From Variovorax sp. UMC13 (GTDB lineage Bacteria > Pseudomonadota > Gammaproteobacteria > Burkholderiales > Burkholderiaceae_C), in contig NZ_LZZW01000004.1 of assembly GCF_014170375.1 (NCBI RefSeq), positions 21,351-85,350 on the forward strand: a DNA stretch of 64,000 bases, in the 5' to 3' direction. The translations under genes and the position numbers were made by a program. This document shows positions 1 to 11,579 of the stretch, piece after piece (positions within the stretch are counted from its first letter, which is position 1; the number at the start of each line of letters is the position of its first letter). The notes below the pieces were generated by a model. That model had not been told where the DNA came from. It saw only the letters and a list, made by a program, of their open reading frames with translations, and made no database searches.

Positions 1-2
1 CC

Positions 3-290
3 ATGCCCGAAGCCCTGGGCTGGCTCTATGTGTCGGAAGGCTCGACGCTGGGCGCCGCCTTCCTGTTCAAGGAAGTGGGCGACAAGCTCGGGCTCACGGC
101 CGAATTCGGCGCGCGCAACCTCGCGGCCTATCCCGAGGGCCGGGCGCGCGTGTGGAAGCGCTTTGTCGAAGCGCTGGATGCGCCCGCGCTGGCGGCGGTG
201 CACGAGCAGGTGATCGCCGGTGCGCTGGCCGCCTACGACCGCTTCGGCGACCTGCTCGAGGCGCAGTTCGCGCTGGACGCCGCGGCTTGA
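3..290 (+). CDS. Heme oxygenase (biliverdin-producing), C-terminal fragment
   Basis: C-terminal half of an all-helical heme oxygenase, which cleaves heme with O2 to biliverdin, iron and CO. The visible part carries the glycine-rich distal-helix segment LYVSEGSTLGA (visible residues 8-18) that packs against heme in this family, then the terminal helices. The frame is open at the left edge. The Met at position 3 falls in mid-fold, so the true start and the proximal-histidine helix lie outside the window. Family members run to about 190-210 residues, so around half is missing. Its TGA overlaps a TTG that probably starts the next gene, which suggests coupling. It could serve a bacteriophytochrome or iron acquisition; the visible sequence does not decide. 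Confidence 0.8.
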   Translation: MPEALGWLYVSEGSTLGAAFLFKEVGDKLGLTAEFGARNLAAYPEGRARVWKRFVEALDAPALAAVHEQVIAGALAAYDRFGDLLEAQFALDAAA

Positions 291-1111
291 CCTTGCCGGC
301 CGCATCGCACGCGGCGCGCCGCCTGTGGCCCTGGGCCACGGCCGGTGCGCTGTGCGGCGCACTCGCGATGCTGGGGTGGCAACTGCCCGCGCATTGGCTG
401 ACGCCCGCCGTGGAACGCGCCACGGGCGAACGCATCCGCATCGCCGACGTGCGCGGCACGCTCTGGAACGGCTCGGCCGTGCTGAGCCTCGCGGCCGGCC
501 CGGGCAGCCACGAGCTGCGCGCCCTGCCCGGCCGCACGCACTGGCGGCTGCGGCCGTCGCTGTCGGTGGTCCCGGCCCTGCGGCTGTCGATCGACCAGGC
601 CTGCTGCCTCGACCGGCCCGCGCAGGCCCGCATCGCGATCGGCCCGGACGGTCTCGACCTGCGGCTCGGTGCGCTCGACTGGCACGGCCCGGTCGAGGTG
701 GTGCAAGGGCTGGGCACGCCCTGGAACACGCTGGGCTTCGACGGCCGGCTGCGGGTGTCGACGCAGGCGCTGCAGCTGCGGCGGCGGCACGGCCAGATGC
801 AACTGGAGGGCCGGCTATCGCTCACCGCGGCATCGGTCTCGTCGCGCATCTCGGCGCTGCGCCCGCTGGGCAGCTACCGCTTCGACATCGACGGCGATGC
901 GACGCCCGGTGAAGCCAAGGCCCCGTTGCGCTTCACGCTCGCCACGCTGCAAGGCCCGCTGCAACTCCGCGGCCAGGGCGCATGGGCCGCCGGCCAGCTG
1001 CGCTTCCGCGGCGAGGCGCAGGCCGAGTCCGGCCGCGAGGAGGCATTGGCCCACGTCCTCCACCTGATCGGCAACCGCAACGGGCCCATCGCCTTGCGCG
1101 TGCTGCGCTGA
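287..1111 (+). CDS. gspN: Type II secretion system protein N (GspN)
   Basis: Inner-membrane accessory protein of the type II secretion system. The 274-residue product has a single N-terminal transmembrane helix (about residues 13-33), followed by a periplasmic domain with the GspN signature GTLWNG (57-62) and a C-terminal segment LIGNRNGPIALRVLR typical of the family. No ATG fits: the most likely start is TTG at 287, overlapping the heme oxygenase stop, with TTG at 293 as alternative. Other gsp genes are not in the window, so whether gspN is part of a larger cluster cannot be told. The rhombosortase two genes downstream is of note, because its GlyGly-CTERM substrates are typically type II secretion clients. 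Confidence 0.82.
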   Translation: MTLPAASHAARRLWPWATAGALCGALAMLGWQLPAHWLTPAVERATGERIRIADVRGTLWNGSAVLSLAAGPGSHELRALPGRTHWRLRPSLSVVPALRLSIDQACCLDRPAQARIAIGPDGLDLRLGALDWHGPVEVVQGLGTPWNTLGFDGRLRVSTQALQLRRRHGQMQLEGRLSLTAASVSSRISALRPLGSYRFDIDGDATPGEAKAPLRFTLATLQGPLQLRGQGAWAAGQLRFRGEAQAESGREEALAHVLHLIGNRNGPIALRVLR

Positions 1112-1148
1112 GCCGATGCACGCCCCACAAGGAACACAATCGACCGTG

Positions 1149-1580
1149 ATGTCCGTCGAACAGAACAACTCTTCCCCAACCCCGCTGCCGCCACCGCAGC
1201 GCCCCCCGCTGCCGCTGCTCGCCCGCTGGCTGCTGCTGGCCTTTGCCGCCCTGTGCCTGGTGCTGGCCGTGATCGGCGTGATCGTGCCCGGCATGCCGAC
1301 CACCGTCTTCGTGCTGATGGCCGCCTGGGCCGCCGCGCGCAGTTCGCCACGGCTGCACCGCTGGCTGCTCGACCACCGGCTCTTCGGCCCGATCCTGCGC
1401 AACTGGGAAAACGGCCGCACCGTGAGCCGCCGCGCCAAGTGGAGCGCCACCGCGGCGATGGCCTTCTGCGCGGTCGTGATCCTGCTGACCGCGCACAAAC
1501 CCTGGCTTGCGGCCGTGGGCATCGGCTCGATGGCCTGCGTGCTGGCCTGGCTCTGGCGGCGTCCCGAGCCGAATGCCTGA
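1149..1580 (+). CDS. DUF454/YbaN-family inner membrane protein
   Basis: Small integral membrane protein of the YbaN/DUF454 family; function unknown. It has a Pro-rich N-terminus, a hydrophobic hairpin containing VIGVIVPGMPTTVFVLMAAW, the family hallmark, the conserved SPRLHRWLLDHRLFGP segment, a basic stretch, and two more membrane helices near the C-terminus. I place the start at ATG 1149, behind a purine-rich AAGGA at 1129. GTG 1146 and ATG 1116 are in-frame alternatives. The end overlaps the rhombosortase start by 8 bases, so the two are probably translated from one message. Confidence 0.8.
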   Translation: MSVEQNNSSPTPLPPPQRPPLPLLARWLLLAFAALCLVLAVIGVIVPGMPTTVFVLMAAWAAARSSPRLHRWLLDHRLFGPILRNWENGRTVSRRAKWSATAAMAFCAVVILLTAHKPWLAAVGIGSMACVLAWLWRRPEPNA

Positions 1581-2154
1581 GGTCACGCCGGGCCGCGCCA
1601 TGGCGCCTGCGGCCCTTGCGGCGCTGCTGCTGGTGGCGCTGCAAGCGGCAGGCGATGCGCCGAAGCTGCTGCTGCGCTACGAGCGCTACGCCGTGCTGCA
1701 CGGCGAACTCTGGCGCCTGTTCAGCGCGCACCTCGTGCACCTGGGTTGGGCCCACGCGCTGCTCAACGCCTGCGGCCTGCTGCTGTGCGCCTGGATCGCG
1801 CCCACGCGCTTCGGCGCGCGGCAGCTCGTGTGCGACGGGCTGCTGCTGGGGGCGTGCGTCGCGTTGATGCTGCTGCTCTTCTCTCCCCAGGTGACGCACT
1901 ACGTCGGCCTGTCCGGCGTGCTCTACGGCCTGTTCGTGCTGGGCCTGGCGCCGCCGGCTTTCAGGGGCGACCGCATCGCGCTGCTGGGCCTGGCCACGGT
2001 GCTGGGCTGGATGGCCTGGCAACTGGTCGCCGGCCCCGCGCCCGCCGAGGAACGCCAGATCGGCGGGCGGATCATCGCCGTGGCGCACCTCTACGGCGTG
2101 GTCGGCGCCTTCGTCCTGCTGGCGGTGCAGGGGCTGCGCCTCGCACCGCGCTGA
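1573..2154 (+). CDS. rrtA: Rhombosortase (rhomboid-family intramembrane protease)
   Basis: Rhomboid-type intramembrane serine protease of the short rhombosortase subgroup (193 residues, six predicted membrane helices). Diagnostic pieces are HLVHLGWAHALLNACG in the second helix region, the catalytic serine in GLSGVLYG, and the catalytic histidine in AHLYGVVGA near the C-terminus. Known rhombosortases cleave GlyGly-CTERM tails of exported proteins, often type II secretion substrates, and add a surface anchor. ATG 1573 overlaps the preceding gene. An upstream ATG at 1507 would only read through its end. No GlyGly-CTERM protein is visible in the window, so the substrate must be elsewhere. Confidence 0.8.
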   Translation: MPEVTPGRAMAPAALAALLLVALQAAGDAPKLLLRYERYAVLHGELWRLFSAHLVHLGWAHALLNACGLLLCAWIAPTRFGARQLVCDGLLLGACVALMLLLFSPQVTHYVGLSGVLYGLFVLGLAPPAFRGDRIALLGLATVLGWMAWQLVAGPAPAEERQIGGRIIAVAHLYGVVGAFVLLAVQGLRLAPR

Positions 2155-2159
2155 CCCCG

Positions 2160-3890
2160 CTACTGCATGCGCGGCAGGTTGCCGATGCGCACCAACATCT
2201 CGGTGAACATCTGCATGTCGGCGTCGAGGTCGACCACTTCCTTGAACTCCTTGGCGTTGTGCGCCGTGTACTTCTTGCCGGGCATGGCCGGACCGAAGTT
2301 GATCGCGTTGGGCATCAGCTTGGCCGTGGTGCTGCCGGCCGTGGGCACGGGCTTGGCTTCGAGCCCGGTGGTGTCGCCGAAGATGTTGAGCAGGGTCGAC
2401 AGCCAGGCGCCGCTCGGGTCGCGCGCCATCCAGTTGCCCTGGTCGTAGGCCACCTCGGCCGGGATCGCCGCGCTCGCGGACCAGGCGCCGATCTTGTCGG
2501 TGATCTGTTGCTTGAGTTCATCGGGCGTGCGGCCGCGCGGCATGCGCACGTTGACCGTGACGTCGACCTTGCCGTCGGCACCGCCGCGGATCAGCGTCGG
2601 CGACAGCGTGAGCGGGCCCATGAAGTCGTCCTGGTAGCCCACGCCCATCTGCTCGCCCAGATAGCCGGTGCCGTAGAGCGCGGCGATGTACTTCGCGGCG
2701 CGTGCGTAGCCGTTGTCGGCCAGCGGCACGCCGGCCTCCTGCAGGAACAGCGCGAGCCGCGGCACCGGGTTCACGCCCTCTTCCGGGCGCGAGCCGTGGG
2801 CCGACACGCCCGTGACCTTGATCGTCAGGCCGTCGGCGGCGTGGCTCAGGTCGATGGCGAACTTGCCGCCCTGCCCCTCGTACTTCTGCACGAAGGCCGC
2901 CTTGGCCGCCTCGAGCTTCGCCGCCACGGCCGCGAGATCGCCGCCCTGCAGTTTCGCAGTGGCGGTCTGCGGGATCGCATTGGCCGAGGGCGCGCCGGTC
3001 ATCGCCGTGATGGCGGTCGCCGAAGCATCGGCGGGCCCGCCCTTGAACGAGACCTTGAGCGCGCCCGACCCCTTCTCGGCCACCACCGCCGGGTACTTGC
3101 TGTCGAGCACGATGTTGTAGGCCGGCAGCGCGGTCTTCTCGCGGTAGTACTTCATCGCGTCGCCGCCGGTTTCCTCAGTGGTCTCGACCATCAGCCGGAT
3201 GGTGCGCGCCAGCGGCAGGCCGCTGTCCTTGACCGCCTTCATCGCATAGAGCACGGCCGCGATCGAGCCCTTGTCGTCGATGGTGCCGCGGCCGTAGAGG
3301 TAGTCGCCCACGCGGGTGAGCTTGAAGGGGTCGAGCTTCGTGCCGTCGTCGAGCACCCATTCGGCCGCGTTGGCCGGCACCACGTCGGCATGCGTGAGGA
3401 TGCCGAATTCCTCGCTGCCGCTGCCGGGCAGCTTGACCTCGAAGATGCGGTTGTCGACGTTGCGGTACTGCAGGCCGAAGTCGCGCGCCATCGCCTCGAT
3501 CTTGCGGCCGATGGCCTGGATCGCCGGGCTCTCGTGCGGCGGCACGTCGGCCGCGCGCACCGTGGGCATCGCGACCATCTCGCCGATGGTGGCGATCACC
3601 GCGTCGTGGTGGTGCAGCCGGTTGTAGAGGCCCAGCACGCGGCCCACATTGGCCAGGTCGTCGCCGGCGAGCGGGCGCTTGGCCGCATAGGCCGCGGCGG
3701 CGCGCTTGAGGCTGGGGTCGGCCTTGGCGGCCTGCGCGAGGAAGCGCGGGAAGTCCGGCGCCTTGCGCAGCGCGGGCGTGGCCACCAGCGCATCGAGCTG
3801 CGGCTTCTTGAGCAGGGTGTCGGCCGACGCGCCGGAGGACAAGCTCAGCGCGATGGCGAGGGGAAGGATGGCGAGGGAGAGGCGGTTCAT
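2160..3890 (-). CDS. M20-family dipeptidase, exported
   Basis: Zinc-dependent M20 metallopeptidase of the PepV/dipeptidase type, 576 residues, with a signal peptide (about residues 1-23, ending ASA). Metal-ligand motifs are visible in order: THADV (His167), GRGTIDDKGS (bridging Asp near 205), TTEETGG (catalytic and ligand Glu near 239-240), and a C-terminal His in KYTAHNAKE. A lid domain lies between about 300 and 450. The signal peptide suggests it hydrolyses short peptides in the periplasm. The reading frame extends upstream to 4211, but MNRLSLAIL at 3890 begins the signal peptide. It is convergent with the rhombosortase and divergent from the MFS gene. Confidence 0.85.
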   Translation of the reverse strand: MNRLSLAILPLAIALSLSSGASADTLLKKPQLDALVATPALRKAPDFPRFLAQAAKADPSLKRAAAAYAAKRPLAGDDLANVGRVLGLYNRLHHHDAVIATIGEMVAMPTVRAADVPPHESPAIQAIGRKIEAMARDFGLQYRNVDNRIFEVKLPGSGSEEFGILTHADVVPANAAEWVLDDGTKLDPFKLTRVGDYLYGRGTIDDKGSIAAVLYAMKAVKDSGLPLARTIRLMVETTEETGGDAMKYYREKTALPAYNIVLDSKYPAVVAEKGSGALKVSFKGGPADASATAITAMTGAPSANAIPQTATAKLQGGDLAAVAAKLEAAKAAFVQKYEGQGGKFAIDLSHAADGLTIKVTGVSAHGSRPEEGVNPVPRLALFLQEAGVPLADNGYARAAKYIAALYGTGYLGEQMGVGYQDDFMGPLTLSPTLIRGGADGKVDVTVNVRMPRGRTPDELKQQITDKIGAWSASAAIPAEVAYDQGNWMARDPSGAWLSTLLNIFGDTTGLEAKPVPTAGSTTAKLMPNAINFGPAMPGKKYTAHNAKEFKEVVDLDADMQMFTEMLVRIGNLPRMQ

Positions 3891-3999
3891 GGCCGTGATT
3901 CTCGCGCCGCCGCGGGGGCGCCGCGCAACGGGATGTCGCGGCGGCCCTGCGCTTATGCTCGAAGGCTTCCGGCGGCCCCGCGCCGCATCACTGTCCGCC

Positions 4000-5223
4000 A
4001 TGCCTTCTTCCGATCCCACCGCGTCCGCCGACCCCACGCGCGGCCTGCGCGCCCTGACCTTCGCCTTCGCGCTCAGCCAGTTCTTCCGCACCTGCCTGGC
4101 CGTGATCGCGCCCGAACTGCAGCACGACCTGGGCCTCTCGCCCGCGGGCTTCGGCGCGCTGTCCTCCTGCTTCTTCCTGGCCTTCGCGGTGGCGCAGATC
4201 CCGATCGGCATCGCCTTCGACCGCTACGGCGTGGGCGCGCCCACGCGGCTGCTGATGGCGGTGGGCGTGCTCGCCTCGGTGCTGTTCGTGGTGGCGCCCA
4301 ACGGCGCGACCGCGATGGTGGCGCAGGCCGGCCTGGGCCTGGCCTGCGCACCGGTGTTCATGGGGCTGATGCACTTCGCCTCCGAGCAATTGCCCGCCGC
4401 GCGCTACACCACCGCGGTCGGCCGCGCGAGCGCCATCGCCATGCTGGGTGCGCTGTGCGCGACCGCGCCGCTGGGCTGGGCCGCGCACCAGTTCGGCTGG
4501 CGGCCCGCGCTGGCCGTGGCCGCGCTGTGCATGCTGGCCGCCTGCATCGGCACCTGGCGCCATGTGCGCGACACGGGCCATGCCGATGCGCGCGCCGAGA
4601 CGCCGATGAACCTGCTGCTGGGCAGCGCGCGGCTGCTCAAGGTGCCCGCGCTCTGGACGCTGATCCCGCTGTGCGTGGCGATGGCCGCCGGCACCGCCTT
4701 TCGCAATGCCTGGGGCGGCCCCTACCTGGCCGAGGTCTACGGACTCGCGGCCGGCCCGCGCGGCCTGGCGCTGACCTTCGTGAGCCTGGGCGCCTTCGCC
4801 ACCGCGCTGCTGCTGCCCAAGCTGGTGTGGCGCCATTCGGTGCGCAAGACGGTGCTGTACTGGTCGCTGCTGTCGCTGGGCGGCGGCGCGCTGCTGTCGG
4901 CCTGGCCGGCCGGCGGGCTCTGGTCGAGCGTGGCGCTGCTGACGGTGCTGGCCACCATCGGCATGCTGCACCCGCTGGTCATGACGCATGGCCGCTCGAT
5001 GGTGCCGCAGGCCCTGCGCGGGCGCGGGCTGGGCGTGCTGAACACCTTCGTCTTCCTGGGCTCGGCCGTGACCTCCTGGGCCTTCGGCCTGATCGCCGAC
5101 GCGGGCCAGCGCCACGGCGCCAGCGCGCCCGGCACCTACGCGGGCATCTTCGGCTGCGCCACGGTGCTGGTCCTGATCGCCGTGCTGTTCTACGCGCGCA
5201 GCCCGCGGATCGCGCCGGGCTGA
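4000..5223 (+). CDS. MFS transporter
   Basis: Major facilitator superfamily permease of 407 residues with about twelve membrane helices. The loop-2 motif IAFDRYGVGAPTRLL corresponds to the MFS motif A region. The first helix begins with ALSQFFRTCLAVIAPEL, common in carboxylate or sugar-acid type MFS carriers. Substrate not predictable. I chose ATG 4000 (MPSSDP), close ahead of the first membrane helix; ATG 3955 would add 15 residues of low-complexity sequence. It is divergent from the exported M20 dipeptidase with about 110 bp between, so a shared role in peptide or product uptake is possible but unproven. Confidence 0.85.
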   Translation: MPSSDPTASADPTRGLRALTFAFALSQFFRTCLAVIAPELQHDLGLSPAGFGALSSCFFLAFAVAQIPIGIAFDRYGVGAPTRLLMAVGVLASVLFVVAPNGATAMVAQAGLGLACAPVFMGLMHFASEQLPAARYTTAVGRASAIAMLGALCATAPLGWAAHQFGWRPALAVAALCMLAACIGTWRHVRDTGHADARAETPMNLLLGSARLLKVPALWTLIPLCVAMAAGTAFRNAWGGPYLAEVYGLAAGPRGLALTFVSLGAFATALLLPKLVWRHSVRKTVLYWSLLSLGGGALLSAWPAGGLWSSVALLTVLATIGMLHPLVMTHGRSMVPQALRGRGLGVLNTFVFLGSAVTSWAFGLIADAGQRHGASAPGTYAGIFGCATVLVLIAVLFYARSPRIAPG

Positions 5224-5325
5224 AGCGTCGGGCGCGGCCTCTCCTACGCCGACACGCGGCGCGCTCGCGCATGCGCGGGCCGGCGGCCGCGCCAGCATCG
5301 GCGCACCCTCAAGCAAGGAGCCGCC

Positions 5326-5493
5326 ATGCCCGCGAAGAAAAAAGGCCTGTACGCCAACATCCATGCCAAGCAGGAGCGCATCGCGCATGGCAGTGGTGAA
5401 CACATGCGCAAGCCCGGGGCGCCGGGTGCGCCCGGCAAGGAAGACTTCGAGAAGGCCGCCAAAACGGCCAAGCCGAAGAAGGACGCGCACTGA
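5326..5493 (+). CDS. Small basic conserved protein
   Basis: A 55-residue, Lys/His-rich protein. It begins MPAKKKGLYANIHAKQERI and contains GEHMRKPGAPGAPGKEDF, a layout I associate with tiny uncharacterised proteins found in many proteobacteria and phages (KKKGL-N-I-AK ... MRKPG). No catalytic motif or membrane segment. A strong AAGGAG ribosome site sits 6-7 bases ahead of ATG 5326, and codon use matches neighbours, which supports real translation. Function unknown; the charge suggests nucleic-acid association, but that is speculation. Confidence 0.6.
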   Translation: MPAKKKGLYANIHAKQERIAHGSGEHMRKPGAPGAPGKEDFEKAAKTAKPKKDAH

Positions 5494-5533
5494 GCGGAGC
5501 GCGCAGCAGCCCCAACGATCCGGAGGAGTCCTC

Positions 5534-5628
5534 ATGAAAAACATCGCCCTGACCCTGCTCGCCTGCGCGGCTGCGTTTGCGATGGCCGCCTGCGATCCCA
5601 CGCCCAAGACGCCCAAGGCGTTGCAGAG

Positions 5629-5653
<25 letters not shown>
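5534..5653 (+). CDS. Tiny lipoprotein (entericidin-like size)
   Basis: A 39-residue peptide made almost wholly of a lipoprotein signal: MKNIALTLLACAAAFAMAAC, lipobox Cys at 20, followed by DPTPKTPKALQSYTP. The mature part would be about 20 residues, like entericidin-type mini-lipoproteins. A near-perfect GGAGGAG ribosome site lies at 5522-5528, five bases before ATG. Its last 25 bases overlap the 3' end of the lhr-type gene on the other strand, an unusual antisense overlap. Function unknown. Confidence 0.55.
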
Positions 5654-9984
<4,331 letters not shown>

Positions 9985-10200
9985 GGCTTCATCACATCAG
10001 GGCGTGCGGCGGGATGTCAAGCGCGCCGGCCCCACACCGGCGCCGAGCTCTCCTACACGCGGAGTGACAAACTCTTACACGCAGCCCGCGATGCCGACGC
10101 CAGCATGGCTTCGTCGAGACGCCACGCATGGCGGACGGCCGACGCGCGCCCCTTGAGGGCCCATCCCTTCCCATCACCGACGCCCTGCGTGGAGTTCCCG

Positions 10201-11046
10201 ATGCCCGTTTCGACGCGACCCGCCGCCGCCGACCTGTCTCCCGCGCCGGGGCTGCGCGGGCCGGCTTCGCCCGCCCTGGCCGCGGCTGCGTCCTGGGCGC
10301 TCTCGCACTGGGGCGTGGGATCCCACGCGCCCGCGCGGGCGCCGGCGGCCGGCGTTGAAGCTTCGACCGCACCCACGGTCGACGGCATGCTCGGCCTGGC
10401 CATGCACGACCTGCGCAATGCGCTGTCGGCCATCCAGCTGGGCGTCGAACTGCTGAGCCGGCGCGAGAGCGCGGCCGAGCAGCCGGTGTCGGCCGTGCTC
10501 ACGCACATGGACAACGCGGCGCAGCGCGCCCAGGCCTCGGCCATGGAGTTGGAGGACGTGTACCGCCTCGCGGCGGGGCGCCTGGTGGCGGTCTCGCCGG
10601 TGCCCTTCACCCTGCACACGGTGGTGCGCGAGACGCTCGACGCCTGCCGGCTGATCGTGCCGGGCGTGGCGGTCGAGCACGACCGGCTGGGCGAAGGCGA
10701 CTGCGTGGGCGATCCGGCGCGCATGGCGCAGTTCCTCGCGCTGGCGCTGGAGGACCTGTGCGTCGCGGGGCCGCCGGCGCTGGTGATCGTGGTCAGCGAA
10801 GTGGCCGGCACGCGCTTTCGCATCGCCGTCCATGCGAACGGCGCGCAGGGCGAGGTACCGACGACGACGACGACGACGACGACGACGCCGGCCCAGGCCC
10901 GGCGCCGCGTGCTGCTGCGCGCCATCGCGCAGGCCCATGGCGGCGAGGTACGCTTCGAGCCGGCGCATGCGCAGGGCCGGGCCATCGACGGCGCTTTCTC
11001 GAGCCTCGCCGCCCCTGGCCAGACCATCGAACAAGACATTCCATGA
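10201..11046 (+). CDS. Degenerate histidine-kinase-like protein with poly-Thr tract
   Basis: 281-residue soluble protein. The HisKA-like dimerisation helix MLGLAMHDLRNALSAIQLG keeps the phospho-acceptor His69 in H-D-L-R-N. The ATPase part is degraded: the N-box region (RMAQFLALALEDL) lacks the Asn, the G1 box is replaced by HANGAQGE, and where the ATP lid should be there is a run of nine threonines (residues 221-229) encoded by nine ACG codons. It is therefore more likely a histidine phosphotransferase or a pseudo-kinase than an active kinase. There is no sensor domain and no adjacent response regulator. ATG 10201 was chosen because the frame upstream is shadow of the lhr region. The stop overlaps the next gene by ATGA. 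Confidence 0.6.
   Translation: MPVSTRPAAADLSPAPGLRGPASPALAAAASWALSHWGVGSHAPARAPAAGVEASTAPTVDGMLGLAMHDLRNALSAIQLGVELLSRRESAAEQPVSAVLTHMDNAAQRAQASAMELEDVYRLAAGRLVAVSPVPFTLHTVVRETLDACRLIVPGVAVEHDRLGEGDCVGDPARMAQFLALALEDLCVAGPPALVIVVSEVAGTRFRIAVHANGAQGEVPTTTTTTTTTPAQARRRVLLRAIAQAHGGEVRFEPAHAQGRAIDGAFSSLAAPGQTIEQDIP
10861..10887 (+). repeat. (ACG)9 trinucleotide microsatellite inside a coding region
   Basis: Nine perfect tandem ACG codons encode nine consecutive Thr in the histidine-kinase-like protein. Slippage would change the Thr count without shifting frame, so length could vary between strains. Confidence 0.95.
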
Positions 11047-11552
11047 CCTCACCCACCCCCGACACACCTCCCGCCGACGGCTGGCAACTCCCCTGGCAAG
11101 GCGGCTGCCGCTGCGGCCAGGTGCGGCTGCGCATCAGCGCGCCGCCGCTGCTGGCCATGGCCTGCCACTGCACGGGCTGCCAGCGCATGAGCGCAAGCGC
11201 CTTCTCGCTGTCGATCGCGATCCCCACGCCGGGCTTCGAGGTCACGGCCGGCGAGCCGGTGCTGGGCGGCCTGCACGGTGCCTCGCACCACTACTGCTGC
11301 CCGCATTGCAAGAGCTGGATGTTCACCCGCACCGAAGGCATGGACGCCTTCGTCAACCTGCGCCCGACCATGCTCGACGAGCACCGCTGGTTCGTGCCCT
11401 TCGTGGAGACCTGGACCGACGAGAAGCTGCCCTGGGCCACCACGCCCGCGGTCCACAGCTTCGGCCAGCTGCCGGCGATGGAGGCCTTCCCGGCGCTGAT
11501 CGAGGCCTACGCGCGCGAAGGCGCGCGGCCCCCAGCCCCGGGACGGGACTGA
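11043..11552 (+). CDS. GFA-family (Mss4-fold) zinc protein
   Basis: Member of the GFA/CENP-V family, an Mss4-like zinc fold first named for glutathione-dependent formaldehyde activation; most members have no proven substrate. 169 residues with the Cys pattern GGCRCG (Cys22, Cys24), CHCTGCQRMS (41, 43, 46) and YCCPHC (85, 86, 89), which build the structural and catalytic zinc sites. The start ATG at 11043 overlaps the stop of the kinase-like gene as ATGA, so the two are translationally coupled. This suggests a joint role that is not otherwise evident. Confidence 0.82.
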   Translation: MTSPTPDTPPADGWQLPWQGGCRCGQVRLRISAPPLLAMACHCTGCQRMSASAFSLSIAIPTPGFEVTAGEPVLGGLHGASHHYCCPHCKSWMFTRTEGMDAFVNLRPTMLDEHRWFVPFVETWTDEKLPWATTPAVHSFGQLPAMEAFPALIEAYAREGARPPAPGRD

Positions 11553-11579
11553 GGGCCGCGCAAGGACGGTCCGTTGGGA

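Noticed and set aside
1746..5399. Very long plus-strand open frame of 1217 codons
   Set aside because: It runs across several real genes in the wrong frame, gives Arg/Ala/Gly-rich nonsense and has no recognisable domain; a GC-rich shadow.
10861..10887. Phase-variable microsatellite
   Set aside because: The unit is three bases and in frame, so slippage cannot switch the gene on and off; only length of a Thr run would change.
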